Shown: one piece after another, positions 34,208-43,161 of the stretch
How the letters are laid out: the number at the start of each line of letters is the position of its first letter
How positions within the stretch are numbered: position 1 is the first letter of the stretch
Notes under the pieces: generated by a model
Told to the model about the DNA's origin: nothing
The model's input: the letters and a program-made list of their open reading frames with translations, nothing else
The model's database searches: none
Translations under genes and position numbers: made by a program
Origin: Gammaproteobacteria bacterium
GTDB taxonomy: Bacteria > Pseudomonadota > Gammaproteobacteria > Arenicellales > Poriferihabitantaceae
DNA length: 64,000 nucleotides
Reading direction: 5' to 3'
NCBI GenBank assembly: GCA_030432755.1
Contig: JAUILZ010000005.1
Span: 62,001 to 126,000, forward strand

Positions 34208-35089
34208 TTAGCCTGGATTGAAAGCGGTGACGATCCAGGCGCTGGAGGGCGCCCAGACGCTGCCGTCCTCGCGCACGTAGCCGGCGAACGCCTCGGCCAG
34301 GGCCTCCATGATGACGGGCACCTGCTTCTCGCCTTCCTCCTCCGCGAGGCGGATGATCTCGCCCGCCGGGCCGTAGGCCATCGCGAACTGGACCGCCTCG
34401 TCCAGGTCGCGACCGATGCTGATGTCGCAGTCGAAGCGTTCGAACGTGACCCGCTCCCAGCCGGTGGCCTGCATCATGTCGCTGACCATGTCGGGGCCGG
34501 CCATGGAGAACGGGCCGGGTCCGCAGTGCACCGCGGTGGTTTCCTCGTGAGAGACGACCGGCACGAACCGCTTCACGCACAGTTCGGCGTCGTACAGGAA
34601 GGCATTGTCTTCGCGCTTGCGCCAGACCACCTGGGTGAAGCGCCCGCCGGGTTTCAGCGACCGTCGAATGTTGATCATCGCCGCGCCCAGCAGGTTGAAG
34701 AACATCGTGCCGAAACGCGCAAACGCCTCGTCGTAGGGGCCGCGCAGGTCACTGATCGATGCGTCGGCGACGAAGAAATCCGTGTTGCTGGCGCCCGCTT
34801 CCGCGGCATCCGCCTTTGCCGCGGCGATGAAGCGGTCGGCGCAGTCGATGCCCACGACCTCGCCCTTCCCGCCCACCATGCGCGCGATGGCGATGGTGCT
34901 GTCGCCGAAGCCACAGCCGACGTCCAGCACCCGGATACCTTCGCGGAAACCCTGGCGGGTCAGCACCTGGTGGGTGTGTGGAGCTAGGCCCTCGGTGAAC
35001 AGGTGCTTGAAACGCAGGTACTTGTCGAACAGCACCGTGTTCCAGGCCTCGACGATGATGTCGTTGCTTCCCTGGGTCTCGTCCAGCAT
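34208..35089 (-). CDS. Class I SAM-dependent methyltransferase
   Basis: 293 residues. The SAM-binding motif I VLDVGCGFGDSTIAIA is followed by VVGIDCADRFIAAAK (motif with acidic ribose ligand), FFVADAS, and post-motif SLKPGGRFTQVVW. The N-terminal part has EAWNTVLFDKYLRFKHL, seen in small-molecule methyltransferases. The substrate is unknown. It converges with doeB (20 bases) and lies 30 bases downstream of the pterin dehydratase gene in the same direction, so they may form one transcript. Confidence 0.78.
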   Translation of the reverse strand: MLDETQGSNDIIVEAWNTVLFDKYLRFKHLFTEGLAPHTHQVLTRQGFREGIRVLDVGCGFGDSTIAIARMVGGKGEVVGIDCADRFIAAAKADAAEAGASNTDFFVADASISDLRGPYDEAFARFGTMFFNLLGAAMINIRRSLKPGGRFTQVVWRKREDNAFLYDAELCVKRFVPVVSHEETTAVHCGPGPFSMAGPDMVSDMMQATGWERVTFERFDCDISIGRDLDEAVQFAMAYGPAGEIIRLAEEEGEKQVPVIMEALAEAFAGYVREDGSVWAPSSAWIVTAFNPG

Positions 35090-35119
35090 GGGTTTTCTCC
35101 TTCCGGTTGTTTTCGTGTT

Positions 35120-35470
35120 TCAGGCGGGCGGCGCGTACAGCCGGTCCGTCTTTGCGGCGCAGATGAAGTCGTTGCGATGCAGGCCGCGGATCTTGTGGGT
35201 CCACCAGGTTACCCGGACCCTGCCCCATTCGGTGACGATCTCCGGGTGATGTCCCTCGGACTCCGCCAGCATCCCGACGCGCACGCTGAAGGCCATGGCC
35301 TCGCTGAAATTACGGAAGCCGAACTCCCGCTCCAGGGTGAGAAAATCCTCCCGCGTCCGCGGAACCCATTCCGGCAGCTGGCCCATCAGCTCCCCCAGTT
35401 CCTCGTCGGTCACCCTGGGCGCGCCCGCGCGGCATGCCACGCAATGTTCCTTGATCAGTCCTGACACCAA
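35120..35470 (-). CDS. phhB: Pterin-4a-carbinolamine dehydratase
   Basis: 116 residues. Family features are [31 protein letters not shown] and [16 protein letters not shown], the His-His-Pro-Glu active site of PCD/DCoH. It recycles the hydroxylated pterin made by aromatic amino acid hydroxylases. The N-terminus has an extra Cys pair ([10 protein letters not shown]), common in PhhB. No phenylalanine hydroxylase gene is nearby. Divergent from the ABM gene with 51 bases between. Confidence 0.9.
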   Translation of the reverse strand: MVSGLIKEHCVACRAGAPRVTDEELGELMGQLPEWVPRTREDFLTLEREFGFRNFSEAMAFSVRVGMLAESEGHHPEIVTEWGRVRVTWWTHKIRGLHRNDFICAAKTDRLYAPPA

Positions 35471-35521
35471 CGCATGACCCCGGTTAAAGTTCCGGAACTA
35501 TAGCAACTTTTTCAAACGCCC

Positions 35522-35866
35522 ATGATTGCCGTCATTTTCGAGGTCTGGCCCGACCCGGACCACCAGGAGGCCTATCTTGACCTCGCCGCCACGCTTCGCG
35601 CGGACCTGGAGGCGATCGAGGGCTTCGTCTCCGTGGAACGCTTCCGCAGCCTGACCACTGAAGGCAAGCTCCTGTCGCTGAGCTTCTTCGAGAACGAGGA
35701 GGCGCTGAAGACCTGGCGCAATACCCTGTCCCACCGCCGCGCCCAGGCTCTCGGAAAGGGACAGTACTTCGCCAACTATCGTCTGCGCGTTGCCGAGGTG
35801 CTGCGTGACTATGGCCCGGAGCAGCGCGACCAGGCGCCCGAGGACAGCCGCGCGGCGAACGGCTGA
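35522..35866 (+). CDS. ABM-domain (antibiotic biosynthesis monooxygenase) protein
   Basis: 114 residues forming a single ferredoxin-like ABM domain: MIAVIFEVWPDPDHQEAYL, IEGFVSVERFRS, LLSLSFFENEEALKTWRN and ARALGKGQYFANYRLRV-like end. Members include haem-degrading and quinol monooxygenases as well as proteins without known activity, so the role is open. It is followed 76 bases later by a methyltransferase in the same direction. Confidence 0.82.
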   Translation: MIAVIFEVWPDPDHQEAYLDLAATLRADLEAIEGFVSVERFRSLTTEGKLLSLSFFENEEALKTWRNTLSHRRAQALGKGQYFANYRLRVAEVLRDYGPEQRDQAPEDSRAANG

Positions 35867-35942
35867 ATCCGCAAAGCGGGTACAATCACGCCTCAGAAGC
35901 GGGATTCCGTATCCCGATAGCGAACCGATTCAAAGATTGACC

Positions 35943-36854
35943 ATGTCCGATCAGAAAAAAGCCGTCGACGCCCTCTACGACGCCACCGCAAGCCGCTACC
36001 ACGAGCTGTACGACACCAGCCTGCATGGCGACGTCAATACCCGCTACCCGGCGAACTATTTCCGCCTGCAGATGCTGCTCAATTCCTTCGTCAACCGGGG
36101 ACTCCGGCGGGTGATCGAGGTGGGCGTGGGCCAGGGAACGCCGCTGGCCACCCTCGGCGACGCCGGCATGGAGGTCTGGGGTTTTGACATCGCCAAGGCC
36201 ATGGTGGAAAAGTCGAAGGAAACCATGATGCAGCACGGCATGAATCCTGACCAGATCTTCTGGGGAGACATCCAGGATCCCGTGACCTACGCCCATGCCC
36301 TGCGCGGCGGCCGCTTCGACGGCCTCATGGCAATGGGCGTGATGCCACACGTGGATAACGATATCCAGGTACTGAAGAACATGTCGACGCTGGTGAAGCC
36401 CGGGGGCAGCGTCTTCATCGAGTTTCGCAACAAGCTGTTCTCGCTGTTCACCTTCAACCGCCACACCGTGGAGTTCATCCTCGAGGATCTTCTCGGCGGC
36501 GTCAGCGGCGAGATCCGGGACGCGGTGCGCAAGGACCTCGAGTCACGCCTGCGCACGGATATGCCGCCAGTGCGCGATACCGTGGAAGGCGCCAGCGGCG
36601 TCGCCGGCTACGACGCGATCCTGTCCAAGTTCCACAATCCCTTCGAGGTGGTGGAAACCTTCGAGCGCCTGGGCTTCGAGGAGATCAAGCTGCGCTGGTA
36701 CCACTACCATCCAGCGATGCCCTACCTCCAGGGAGACATGGCGGAGGCGTTCCGCCACGAAGCGATGAGAATGGAGCACGACCCTTCACACTGGAAGGGG
36801 TATTTTCTCTGCTCCGCGTTCGTGGTGGAGGCGGTCAATCCGGACCTCGGCTGA
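35943..36854 (+). CDS. SAM-dependent methyltransferase
   Basis: 303 residues from ATG 35943. Motif I is VIEVGVGQGTPLATLGDAG, followed by VWGFDIAKAMVEKSK and VKPGGSVFIEFRN. A long insert carries NRHTVEFILEDLLGGVSGE. The N-terminal DALYDATASRYHELYD and the aromatic C-terminal HYHPAMPYLQGD are recurrent in methyltransferases of natural-product or polysaccharide clusters. The substrate is unknown. The next gene begins 43 bases downstream across a 15-base tandem repeat. Confidence 0.78.
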   Translation: MSDQKKAVDALYDATASRYHELYDTSLHGDVNTRYPANYFRLQMLLNSFVNRGLRRVIEVGVGQGTPLATLGDAGMEVWGFDIAKAMVEKSKETMMQHGMNPDQIFWGDIQDPVTYAHALRGGRFDGLMAMGVMPHVDNDIQVLKNMSTLVKPGGSVFIEFRNKLFSLFTFNRHTVEFILEDLLGGVSGEIRDAVRKDLESRLRTDMPPVRDTVEGASGVAGYDAILSKFHNPFEVVETFERLGFEEIKLRWYHYHPAMPYLQGDMAEAFRHEAMRMEHDPSHWKGYFLCSAFVVEAVNPDLG

Positions 36855-36884
36855 CCGGGTCACGGCTGACCGGGTCACGACTGA
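36848..36884 (+). repeat. 15-base tandem repeat, about 2.5 copies
   Basis: CGGCTGACCGGGTCA occurs at 36848-36862 and again exactly at 36863-36877, followed by a partial CGACTGA. The first copy contains the methyltransferase stop codon. Each copy carries a TGA in the same frame, so it behaves like a stuttered gene end formed by slippage. Confidence 0.85.
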
Positions 36885-36897
36885 ACGGAACGATCGC

Positions 36898-38184
36898 GTG
36901 CAAGACTCCGCGGCGCCCGGCCATGAGATGCACGCCTTCATGGCACGAGCCTTTCCGATCTGCCGCAGCATCACCGGCGACGGCGTCCGCCAGACACTGG
37001 ACCTGATCGGCGAGCACCTTCCGCTCACCATCCACGAGGTGCCCACCGGTACCCGGGTGTTCGACTGGGAGGTGCCGCGCGAATGGAACATTCGCGACGC
37101 CTGGATCGCAGACGCCGAAGGCAACCGTGTGGTGGACTTCGCCGACAACAACCTGCACGTGATGGGTTACTCGGTGCCGGTGGACGCGACGCTGTCGCTG
37201 GAGGAACTCGAGCCCCATCTGTACAGCCTGCCGGACAAGCCGGACGCCATTCCCTACGTCACCTCCTATTACAAGGAGCGCTGGGGCTTCTGCCTGACCC
37301 ATGCCTCGCGCGAAAAGCTCGCGCCCGGTCAGTACCATGTCCACATCGACAGCACGCTCGCCGACGGCAGCCTGACCTACGCCGAGTGCATCCTCCCCGG
37401 GGAATCCGAAGAGGAAGTGTTCCTGTCCACCTATGTCTGCCACCCGTCGATGGCCAACAACGAGCTCTCCGGCCCGGCGGTTACGACCTGGATTGGAAAA
37501 TGGCTGCAGTCGGCGCCCAGGCGCTATACCTATCGCATCGTCTTCATCCCGGAGACCATCGGCTCCATCACCTACCTCAGCCGCAACCTGGACGCCCTCA
37601 AGGCCCGGGTTAAACTGGGATTCAACCTGACCTGCATCGGCGACGAGGGCGGGTACTCCTATGTCGCGTCACGCTATGGCAATACGACTGCGGACCGCGT
37701 GATCCACAACGTGCTCTCGCTCAAGCATCCGGGCCATGTGCGCTATTCCTTCCTGGAGCGCGGCAGCGACGAGCGACAATACGGCGCACCCGGCGTGGAC
37801 CTGCCGCTGGTTTCGGTTTGCCGGTCGAAGTTCGGCAAGTACCCCGAGTACCACACTTCGCTCGACAACCTCGACCTCGTTACCCCGGCCGGGCTCGCAG
37901 GGGGCTACGAAGTGATCAGGGACTGCCTCGAGGCATTCGAGGCCAACCATACCTACCGGGTGATCTGTCTCGGCGAACCCCAGCTCGGCCGGCGTGGTCT
38001 TTACCCTACCGTCAGTACCCCCGGCAGCGGTCGCTCAGTACGCACTCTCACCAACCTGGTGGCCTACTGCGACGGTGACAACGACCTCATCGCGATCAGC
38101 GACCTGATCGGCACCCCGGTCCGGGAACTGGTGCCGCTGGTGGAAAAACTGGAGGCGGCGGAGCTGCTGCGCAGGGTCGACTGA
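36898..38184 (+). CDS. DUF4910 peptidase-like protein (M28-type fold with C-terminal winged helix)
   Basis: 428 residues from GTG 36898, with ATG 36928 as an alternative. An aminopeptidase-like core has potential zinc ligands in THASREKL, VCHPSMANNELSGP, PETIGS, GDEGGYSY and YHTSLDNLD. The last 70 residues (LTNLVAYCDGDNDLIAISDLIG..LEAAELLRR) look like a winged helix. DUF4910/DUF2172 proteins are found in surface-polysaccharide and secondary-metabolite loci; the activity is not established. It is co-directional with the methyltransferase. Confidence 0.78.
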   Translation: MQDSAAPGHEMHAFMARAFPICRSITGDGVRQTLDLIGEHLPLTIHEVPTGTRVFDWEVPREWNIRDAWIADAEGNRVVDFADNNLHVMGYSVPVDATLSLEELEPHLYSLPDKPDAIPYVTSYYKERWGFCLTHASREKLAPGQYHVHIDSTLADGSLTYAECILPGESEEEVFLSTYVCHPSMANNELSGPAVTTWIGKWLQSAPRRYTYRIVFIPETIGSITYLSRNLDALKARVKLGFNLTCIGDEGGYSYVASRYGNTTADRVIHNVLSLKHPGHVRYSFLERGSDERQYGAPGVDLPLVSVCRSKFGKYPEYHTSLDNLDLVTPAGLAGGYEVIRDCLEAFEANHTYRVICLGEPQLGRRGLYPTVSTPGSGRSVRTLTNLVAYCDGDNDLIAISDLIGTPVRELVPLVEKLEAAELLRRVD

Positions 38185-38265
38185 GTCGGGCGCCGGGCCG
38201 GCGCTTGTGGAAAATTCACGCGCCAAGGCGTATCTTTGGAGGGACCGTCACAAGGAGTACCGGTC

Positions 38266-38691
38266 ATGATTCGTTCCCTATCCCTGCTTCTCGCGTTAGC
38301 CCTGGCGGGCATAGCCAGCCCCGTCACCGCCCAGGACAAGACCCCCATCGCCGACGACGCGGAGCTCTATTTCATCAGCCCGTCCGACGGCGACGTGGTG
38401 TCGAACCCGGTCACCGTGCGCTTCGGCCTGCGCGGTGCCGGCGTCGCGCCGGCGGGCACGATGATCGAGAACACTGGCCATCATCACCTGATCATCGACG
38501 CGCCGTTGCCAGCGCTGGACGCGCCGGTGCCGGCGGATGACAACCACGTGCATTTCGGCAAGGGCCAGACCGAGGTCAGCGTCGAGCTGGCCCCCGGCGA
38601 GCACACCCTGCAACTGTTGCTCGGTGACGCGCTTCATGTACCACACGCCCGCCCGCTGAGCTCGGAGCAGATCACCATCACGGTGCAGTAG
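38266..38691 (+). CDS. DUF4399 periplasmic protein
   Basis: 141 residues from ATG 38266, preceded by AAGGAG at a good distance. The signal peptide (SLSLLLALALAGIASPVTAQ) is followed by a compact beta domain with YFISPSDGDVVSNPVTVRFGLRGAGVAPAG, NTGHHHLIID, NHVHFGKGQT and GEHTLQLLLGDALHVPH, the His-rich pattern of DUF4399. The histidines suggest metal binding, but no function is known. Confidence 0.87.
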   Translation: MIRSLSLLLALALAGIASPVTAQDKTPIADDAELYFISPSDGDVVSNPVTVRFGLRGAGVAPAGTMIENTGHHHLIIDAPLPALDAPVPADDNHVHFGKGQTEVSVELAPGEHTLQLLLGDALHVPHARPLSSEQITITVQ

Positions 38692-38721
38692 GCCCGGCTG
38701 CGGGCAAAACGGGGATCATGA

Positions 38722-39633
38722 CTAGCGCGCCGCAATCGGCGCGACGGGATCCCGTTGCCGTGGCTGCACCAGGACGAGCCCCGCGATCATGAGCGCCAGG
38801 GCAAGGAATACCCACAGCGAATAGCGCTCGCCAAGAAGCATGGCGCTGAGCAACACCCCGCCCAGGGTGACCACGTAGGCGATCTGGCTGGCGAATACCG
38901 CGCTGGTGACGCCTACCAGCCAGATGTAGCCCGAGTAGACGCAGGCATGAACCAGTGCCGAGGCCACCACGGCCTGTTCCGCCGGCCCCCAGGGCCCTGG
39001 CATGGGTACCCAGTAGCCTCCGGCCCAGGCCACGATTCCGGAGATCACCATGCCCACCAGGGAGGCGCCGCAGATGGTGGCCATGGCGTCGTAGCCGGGC
39101 GGCGTTTTCACCGCGACGTAGTTGCCCTCGAGCCCGTAGCAGAATGGCGCCACCAGGGCGACGAGGACGAACACGGCTTTGTCCGGCTCCGGCAGGCTCG
39201 CCTCGGGGCCCACCAGGATCACTACCGCGAGACCGCCGAGCAGGACACCGGCAAGACGCCTCGGCACGAATCGTTCGATCGCGAAAGCAAGGGAAATCAG
39301 CAGGGAAAACATCGGCACTGTTGCGACGACGATGGCCATGATACCCGCGGGAAGCTGCGCCGCCGCGAGGTAGGAAAAACTGTTGGGAAGGATGGTGCCG
39401 AGTAGCCCGATCACCAGGTAGTGACGCAGCGCGATGCGATCCCAGGGCAGGGGCCGGCGCCGCAACCAGAGATAGGCCCGGGTGAACACCGCGCCGATCA
39501 ACATCTGCCAGAAGATCAGCCCCACCGGCGCATGGCCGGTGGACACCGCGATCTTGGTGAGCGGTATGGTCAGCGCCCAGAGCAGGCCAAAGCCCGCGAG
39601 TGCGGCCAGCGCCCGGTGATGGGGCAATATCAT
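38722..39633 (-). CDS. EamA/DMT-superfamily transporter
   Basis: 303 residues with ten hydrophobic segments in two repeats of five. The first begins AALAGFGLLWALTIPLTKIAV; the second begins after a short loop with KAVFVLVALVAPFCYGLEGNYVAV. Typical DMT features are ILPNSFSYLAAAQLPAGIMAIVVATVPMF at the end of repeat one and LLGERYSLWVFLALALMIAG at the end of repeat two. Likely exports or imports a small metabolite. Last gene of the minus-strand series from ubiE. Confidence 0.88.
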   Translation of the reverse strand: MILPHHRALAALAGFGLLWALTIPLTKIAVSTGHAPVGLIFWQMLIGAVFTRAYLWLRRRPLPWDRIALRHYLVIGLLGTILPNSFSYLAAAQLPAGIMAIVVATVPMFSLLISLAFAIERFVPRRLAGVLLGGLAVVILVGPEASLPEPDKAVFVLVALVAPFCYGLEGNYVAVKTPPGYDAMATICGASLVGMVISGIVAWAGGYWVPMPGPWGPAEQAVVASALVHACVYSGYIWLVGVTSAVFASQIAYVVTLGGVLLSAMLLGERYSLWVFLALALMIAGLVLVQPRQRDPVAPIAAR

Positions 39634-39657
39634 GGGCGACCCGCGAAACCGGCGTGG

Positions 39658-40176
39658 TCAGCTGGCGGCGAAAGCGATGCCCGCCGCCGAAAGAACATCA
39701 AGATTGTTGCGCCGGCGATCGCCGTCCGGATCCTCTACGGCGGTCACCTCCGCGATCATGGCGAGGTAACGGTCGGGGAAGCCGTTCTCGCGCGCTCCCT
39801 CGAGGACGAAGGCCTTGTACCAGTCCCAGGGTGGCCGGCCGGCGTCGTGTAGCGTGGGATAGTAGGTGAAGCAATCCACCGGCCCGTCATCTGTATGCAC
39901 CACCACCTGGCGGTCGATGTAGCCATGGCCAACGCCCTCGATGCGATCGAGTACCGGCTTCTCGTCGGCATGCATGTGGTAGAGCACGCCGAGTACGTGG
40001 TGGCTGCCGTCCACCGCCTCGATGCCGCACTTGCCGGAGGCGTCACCCCCGGGCTTGTTGAAATGCAGCCGGTGGCCGTCGAGCCGGCCGATCCCCAGGT
40101 TGACAATGGAGGGGCAGCGCGCGTGCAGGCGCGCGAACAGCAGGTTGGATCCGTAGGCGAAGTAAGTCACGCGCAT
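39658..40176 (-). CDS. Gamma-glutamylcyclotransferase-fold (GGCT/AIG2-like) protein
   Basis: 172 residues with the diagnostic YFAYGSNL at positions 5-12, LDGHRLHFNK, the catalytic-Glu region of the fold in VLDRIEGVGHGYIDRQ, and FTYYPT. Similar enzymes release 5-oxoproline from gamma-glutamyl dipeptides. The gene sits in a run with glutaryl-CoA dehydrogenase and the DMT transporter. Whether it acts on glutathione-derived peptides is not shown by the sequence. Confidence 0.85.
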   Translation of the reverse strand: MRVTYFAYGSNLLFARLHARCPSIVNLGIGRLDGHRLHFNKPGGDASGKCGIEAVDGSHHVLGVLYHMHADEKPVLDRIEGVGHGYIDRQVVVHTDDGPVDCFTYYPTLHDAGRPPWDWYKAFVLEGARENGFPDRYLAMIAEVTAVEDPDGDRRRNNLDVLSAAGIAFAAS

Positions 40177-40214
40177 GGCGCTTTGCTCGAGTGGGCCAGA
40201 GCCTTAAACAGGTC

Positions 40215-41390
40215 TCAGAAAAACGCCTGCAAGCCCGTTTGCGCGCGGCCGAGTATCAGCGCGTGGATGTCGTGGGTGCCCTCGTAGGTATTCACGGTCT
40301 CCAGATTGTTCATGTGGCGCATGACCTGGTATTCCTCGGAGATGCCGTTGCCGCCGTGCATGTCCCGCGCCAGGCGCGCGACCTCGAGCGCCTTGCCGCA
40401 GTTGTTGCGCTTGATGAGGGAGACGTTCTCCACCGCGCAGCGATCCTCGTCCATCAACCGACCGACCCGCAACGCCGCCTGCAGGCCGAGGGCGATCTCG
40501 GTCTGCATGTCGGCTAGCTTCTTCTGTACCAGCTGGTTCTGCGCCAGCGGCCGGCCGAACTGCTTGCGCTCCAGCGTGTAGGTTCTTGCCGCATGCCAGC
40601 AGAATTCCGCCGCGCCGAGTACGCCCCAGGCGATGCCGTAGCGCGCCTTGTTGAGGCAGCCGAAGGGGCCCGCGAGGCCGCTGACATTCGGCAACAGGTT
40701 CTCCTCCGGCACCTCCGCGTCCTTGAGCACGATCTCGCCGGTTATCGAGGCGCGCAGGCTGAGCTTGCCGCCGATCTTCGGCGTGGAAAATCCATCCGTG
40801 CCGCGTTCGACGATGAAGCCGCGAATAACGTCGTCGAGCTTGGCCCAGACCACCGCCAGGTCCGCCACCGGCGCGTTGCTGATCCACATCTTGCTGCCGT
40901 TCAGGCGGTAGCCGCCATCCGAGCGCTCGGCGCGGGTCTTCATGCCCCCGGGATCGGAACCGTGATCGGGTTCGGTGAGACCGAAACAACCGATCACCTC
41001 CCCGGTGGCGAGCCTCGGCAGGTATTTCTGTCTCTGCTCCTCGGTGCCGTAGGCATGGATCGGGTGCATCACCAGCGAGGACTGCACGCTCATGGCGGAG
41101 CGGTAGCCGCTGTCCACCCGCTCCACCTCCCGCGCCAGCAGGCCGTAGCAGACATTGTTCAACCCGGCGCAGCCATACTCCTCGGGAAGCGTCGAGCCGA
41201 GCATGCCGAGTTCGCCGAAGCGCCGCAGCAGGTCCGGGTTGTACTCCTCCTCGCGGTAGGCGTCGATGATGCCAGGCTGCAGTTCCGCCTGGCAGTATTC
41301 GCGCGCGCTGTCGCGCACCAGGCGCTCCTCCTCGGACAACTGTGAATCGAGGTCGAACGGGTCATCCCAGGAAAACGGAAAAGTGGCCAT
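40215..41390 (-). CDS. gcdH: Glutaryl-CoA dehydrogenase
   Basis: 391 residues, acyl-CoA dehydrogenase fold. GCDH-specific segments are [44 protein letters not shown] and the catalytic-Glu stretch [19 protein letters not shown]. It oxidises and decarboxylates glutaryl-CoA to crotonyl-CoA in lysine and tryptophan breakdown, with electron transfer to ETF. It lies 19 bases behind the ClC gene; the usual partner CaiB-type CoA transferase is not adjacent. Confidence 0.94.
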   Translation of the reverse strand: MATFPFSWDDPFDLDSQLSEEERLVRDSAREYCQAELQPGIIDAYREEEYNPDLLRRFGELGMLGSTLPEEYGCAGLNNVCYGLLAREVERVDSGYRSAMSVQSSLVMHPIHAYGTEEQRQKYLPRLATGEVIGCFGLTEPDHGSDPGGMKTRAERSDGGYRLNGSKMWISNAPVADLAVVWAKLDDVIRGFIVERGTDGFSTPKIGGKLSLRASITGEIVLKDAEVPEENLLPNVSGLAGPFGCLNKARYGIAWGVLGAAEFCWHAARTYTLERKQFGRPLAQNQLVQKKLADMQTEIALGLQAALRVGRLMDEDRCAVENVSLIKRNNCGKALEVARLARDMHGGNGISEEYQVMRHMNNLETVNTYEGTHDIHALILGRAQTGLQAFF

Positions 41391-41409
41391 GTTGTATTAC
41401 TTGGGTGGG

Positions 41410-43161
41410 TCAGGCGGCGTGTTGTTCGGCGCGGACGGTGGCAAGGGCGGACAAGTATGCCGCAAGCAGCGTGGCCTCGTAAACGATGCCCAGGAACCGG
41501 CCGTCCTGGCCGATCACCGGAATGCTTTCGCCCACGAATCCACTGGTTTTCTCCGCCGCGCTCCAGACCGAATCGTCTTCGGTGAATGTCGGGAAATCGC
41601 GGCTCACGTGATTCACCACGGGTTCCGAATCGGTGTCATGATTGCGCGCCAGCGGCAGCAGTTCGCTGAGCGCGATCTTGCCGAGAAACTGCCCCTGTTC
41701 GTCGAGCACGTAACATTCCTGCCGCCGGGCATCGATGAGGGCGTCGCGGGCCGCCTGCAGCGGGGCGCCAGCCGGCAGGGTAACCGCGTCGCTGGCCATG
41801 TGGTCGCCGATGGGCATGCGTTCCAGCACCAGCTTGTCCCGACCGTGGGACAGGTCGGCCCCCTCGTTGGCAAGCTGCCGGTCGAAGAGAGAACGACCGA
41901 ACAGGCGGTAGGCGACGACGTTGGAAAACACCACGCTGATCATCACCGCGGTGGTGAGTTCGTAATTGCGCGTCAGCTCGAACACGATCAGGATCGCCGT
42001 GAGCGGGCCGCCGATCACCGGGCTGGCCACGGCCGCCATGCCGCAGACCGCGTACACCGCGGGCGCCGACAGCACGTCGCCGAACAACATCCCGGCGATG
42101 CTGCCGAGGAGGGTGCCGGTGAGCACCCCGATCAGCAGCGCCGGACTGAACACGCCGCCGGCGAATCCGAAACCGAGGCAGAGCGCGGTGGCGACGATCT
42201 TCGCCACCAGCGCCAGCACCTGCTGTCCCGGCGGGGGCGCTTCCCCGGCAATGCTATCGGCCAGGGTCTCCATCCCGAGGCCCAGTGCTTCCGGGACCCA
42301 CTGCGCGATCAGCCCCACGCCGAGCCCCGCCACCGCGGGCCTGAGCCAGGCCGGAATACCGCTTCGTTCCGCGCACTCGGCGGAAAACAGCACCGCGCGC
42401 ATGAACACTACCGCCACCAGGGCGCCGGCGATGCCGACGATGACGAAGGCGAAAAATTCGGGCGCGAGGGGCGCCCGATCCGCACCGATTTCGAATAGCG
42501 GCGGGCGACCGAAGAGGTAGTACTCGATAAAGAAGCCGGTGGATGAAGCCACCGTGATGGGCGCGAACGCGCGCAGCGAGTAGTGTCGCAGGATCACCTC
42601 GTGGACGAACAGGATCGCGGCGATGGGAGCGCTGAAGGCGGTGGAGATCACGGCCGCCACCCCGCAACCGATGCCAAGGGTGGCGTCGTAGCGCAGCCAG
42701 CGCGCGGCGTTGCTGCCGAGGGCCGCGCCCATGTTGGCGAGGGGGCCGTACTGGCCCACGGATGCGCCTGTGCCGATGCCGATGATGGTGGCGAGACTGT
42801 TGATCACGCCGTCCCGCCAGGGCAGCCGGTTCTCCCGTGTCTGCACCGCGTAGATCACGTGCGCCACGTTGTCGGGGCGGCGCTGCGACATGCCGCGTAT
42901 CAGCAGACCCACCGCGAGGCCACCGATCACGGGCCCAAGCAGGAGCACCAGGTCTGGACCGGGGGGCTGTCGGGCGGACCAGGCGAGCAGCCGTTGCCAG
43001 AGCCAGACCATGGCCTCCACCATGGCGATGCCCAGCAACGAGCCGGCAATGCCAACGACGAGGCCGAAGCCGAGGATGCCGAAGATCCGCGCCAGCAGGT
43101 TGCGGTGCGGGCCGACCGGGGCCGGACCCGGCCGGTTCCCCGTGCCGCCGCCCGGGTTCAT
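41410..43161 (-). CDS. ClC-family anion channel/transporter with C-terminal CBS pair, gate residues replaced
   Basis: 583 residues. About 430 residues of ClC membrane domain (for example GFGFAGGVFSPALLIG, GMAAVASPVIGGPLTAILIVFE) are followed by two CBS motifs. The canonical GREGP loop reads GQYGP (136-140), so the gating glutamate is Tyr138. The GSGIP segment is not recognisable (QRRPDN instead), and the central-Tyr position of helix R appears as Phe (GRSLF). The protein may therefore lack proton coupling. The ATG overlaps the ubiB stop by four bases. Confidence 0.85.
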   Translation of the reverse strand: MNPGGGTGNRPGPAPVGPHRNLLARIFGILGFGLVVGIAGSLLGIAMVEAMVWLWQRLLAWSARQPPGPDLVLLLGPVIGGLAVGLLIRGMSQRRPDNVAHVIYAVQTRENRLPWRDGVINSLATIIGIGTGASVGQYGPLANMGAALGSNAARWLRYDATLGIGCGVAAVISTAFSAPIAAILFVHEVILRHYSLRAFAPITVASSTGFFIEYYLFGRPPLFEIGADRAPLAPEFFAFVIVGIAGALVAVVFMRAVLFSAECAERSGIPAWLRPAVAGLGVGLIAQWVPEALGLGMETLADSIAGEAPPPGQQVLALVAKIVATALCLGFGFAGGVFSPALLIGVLTGTLLGSIAGMLFGDVLSAPAVYAVCGMAAVASPVIGGPLTAILIVFELTRNYELTTAVMISVVFSNVVAYRLFGRSLFDRQLANEGADLSHGRDKLVLERMPIGDHMASDAVTLPAGAPLQAARDALIDARRQECYVLDEQGQFLGKIALSELLPLARNHDTDSEPVVNHVSRDFPTFTEDDSVWSAAEKTSGFVGESIPVIGQDGRFLGIVYEATLLAAYLSALATVRAEQHAA

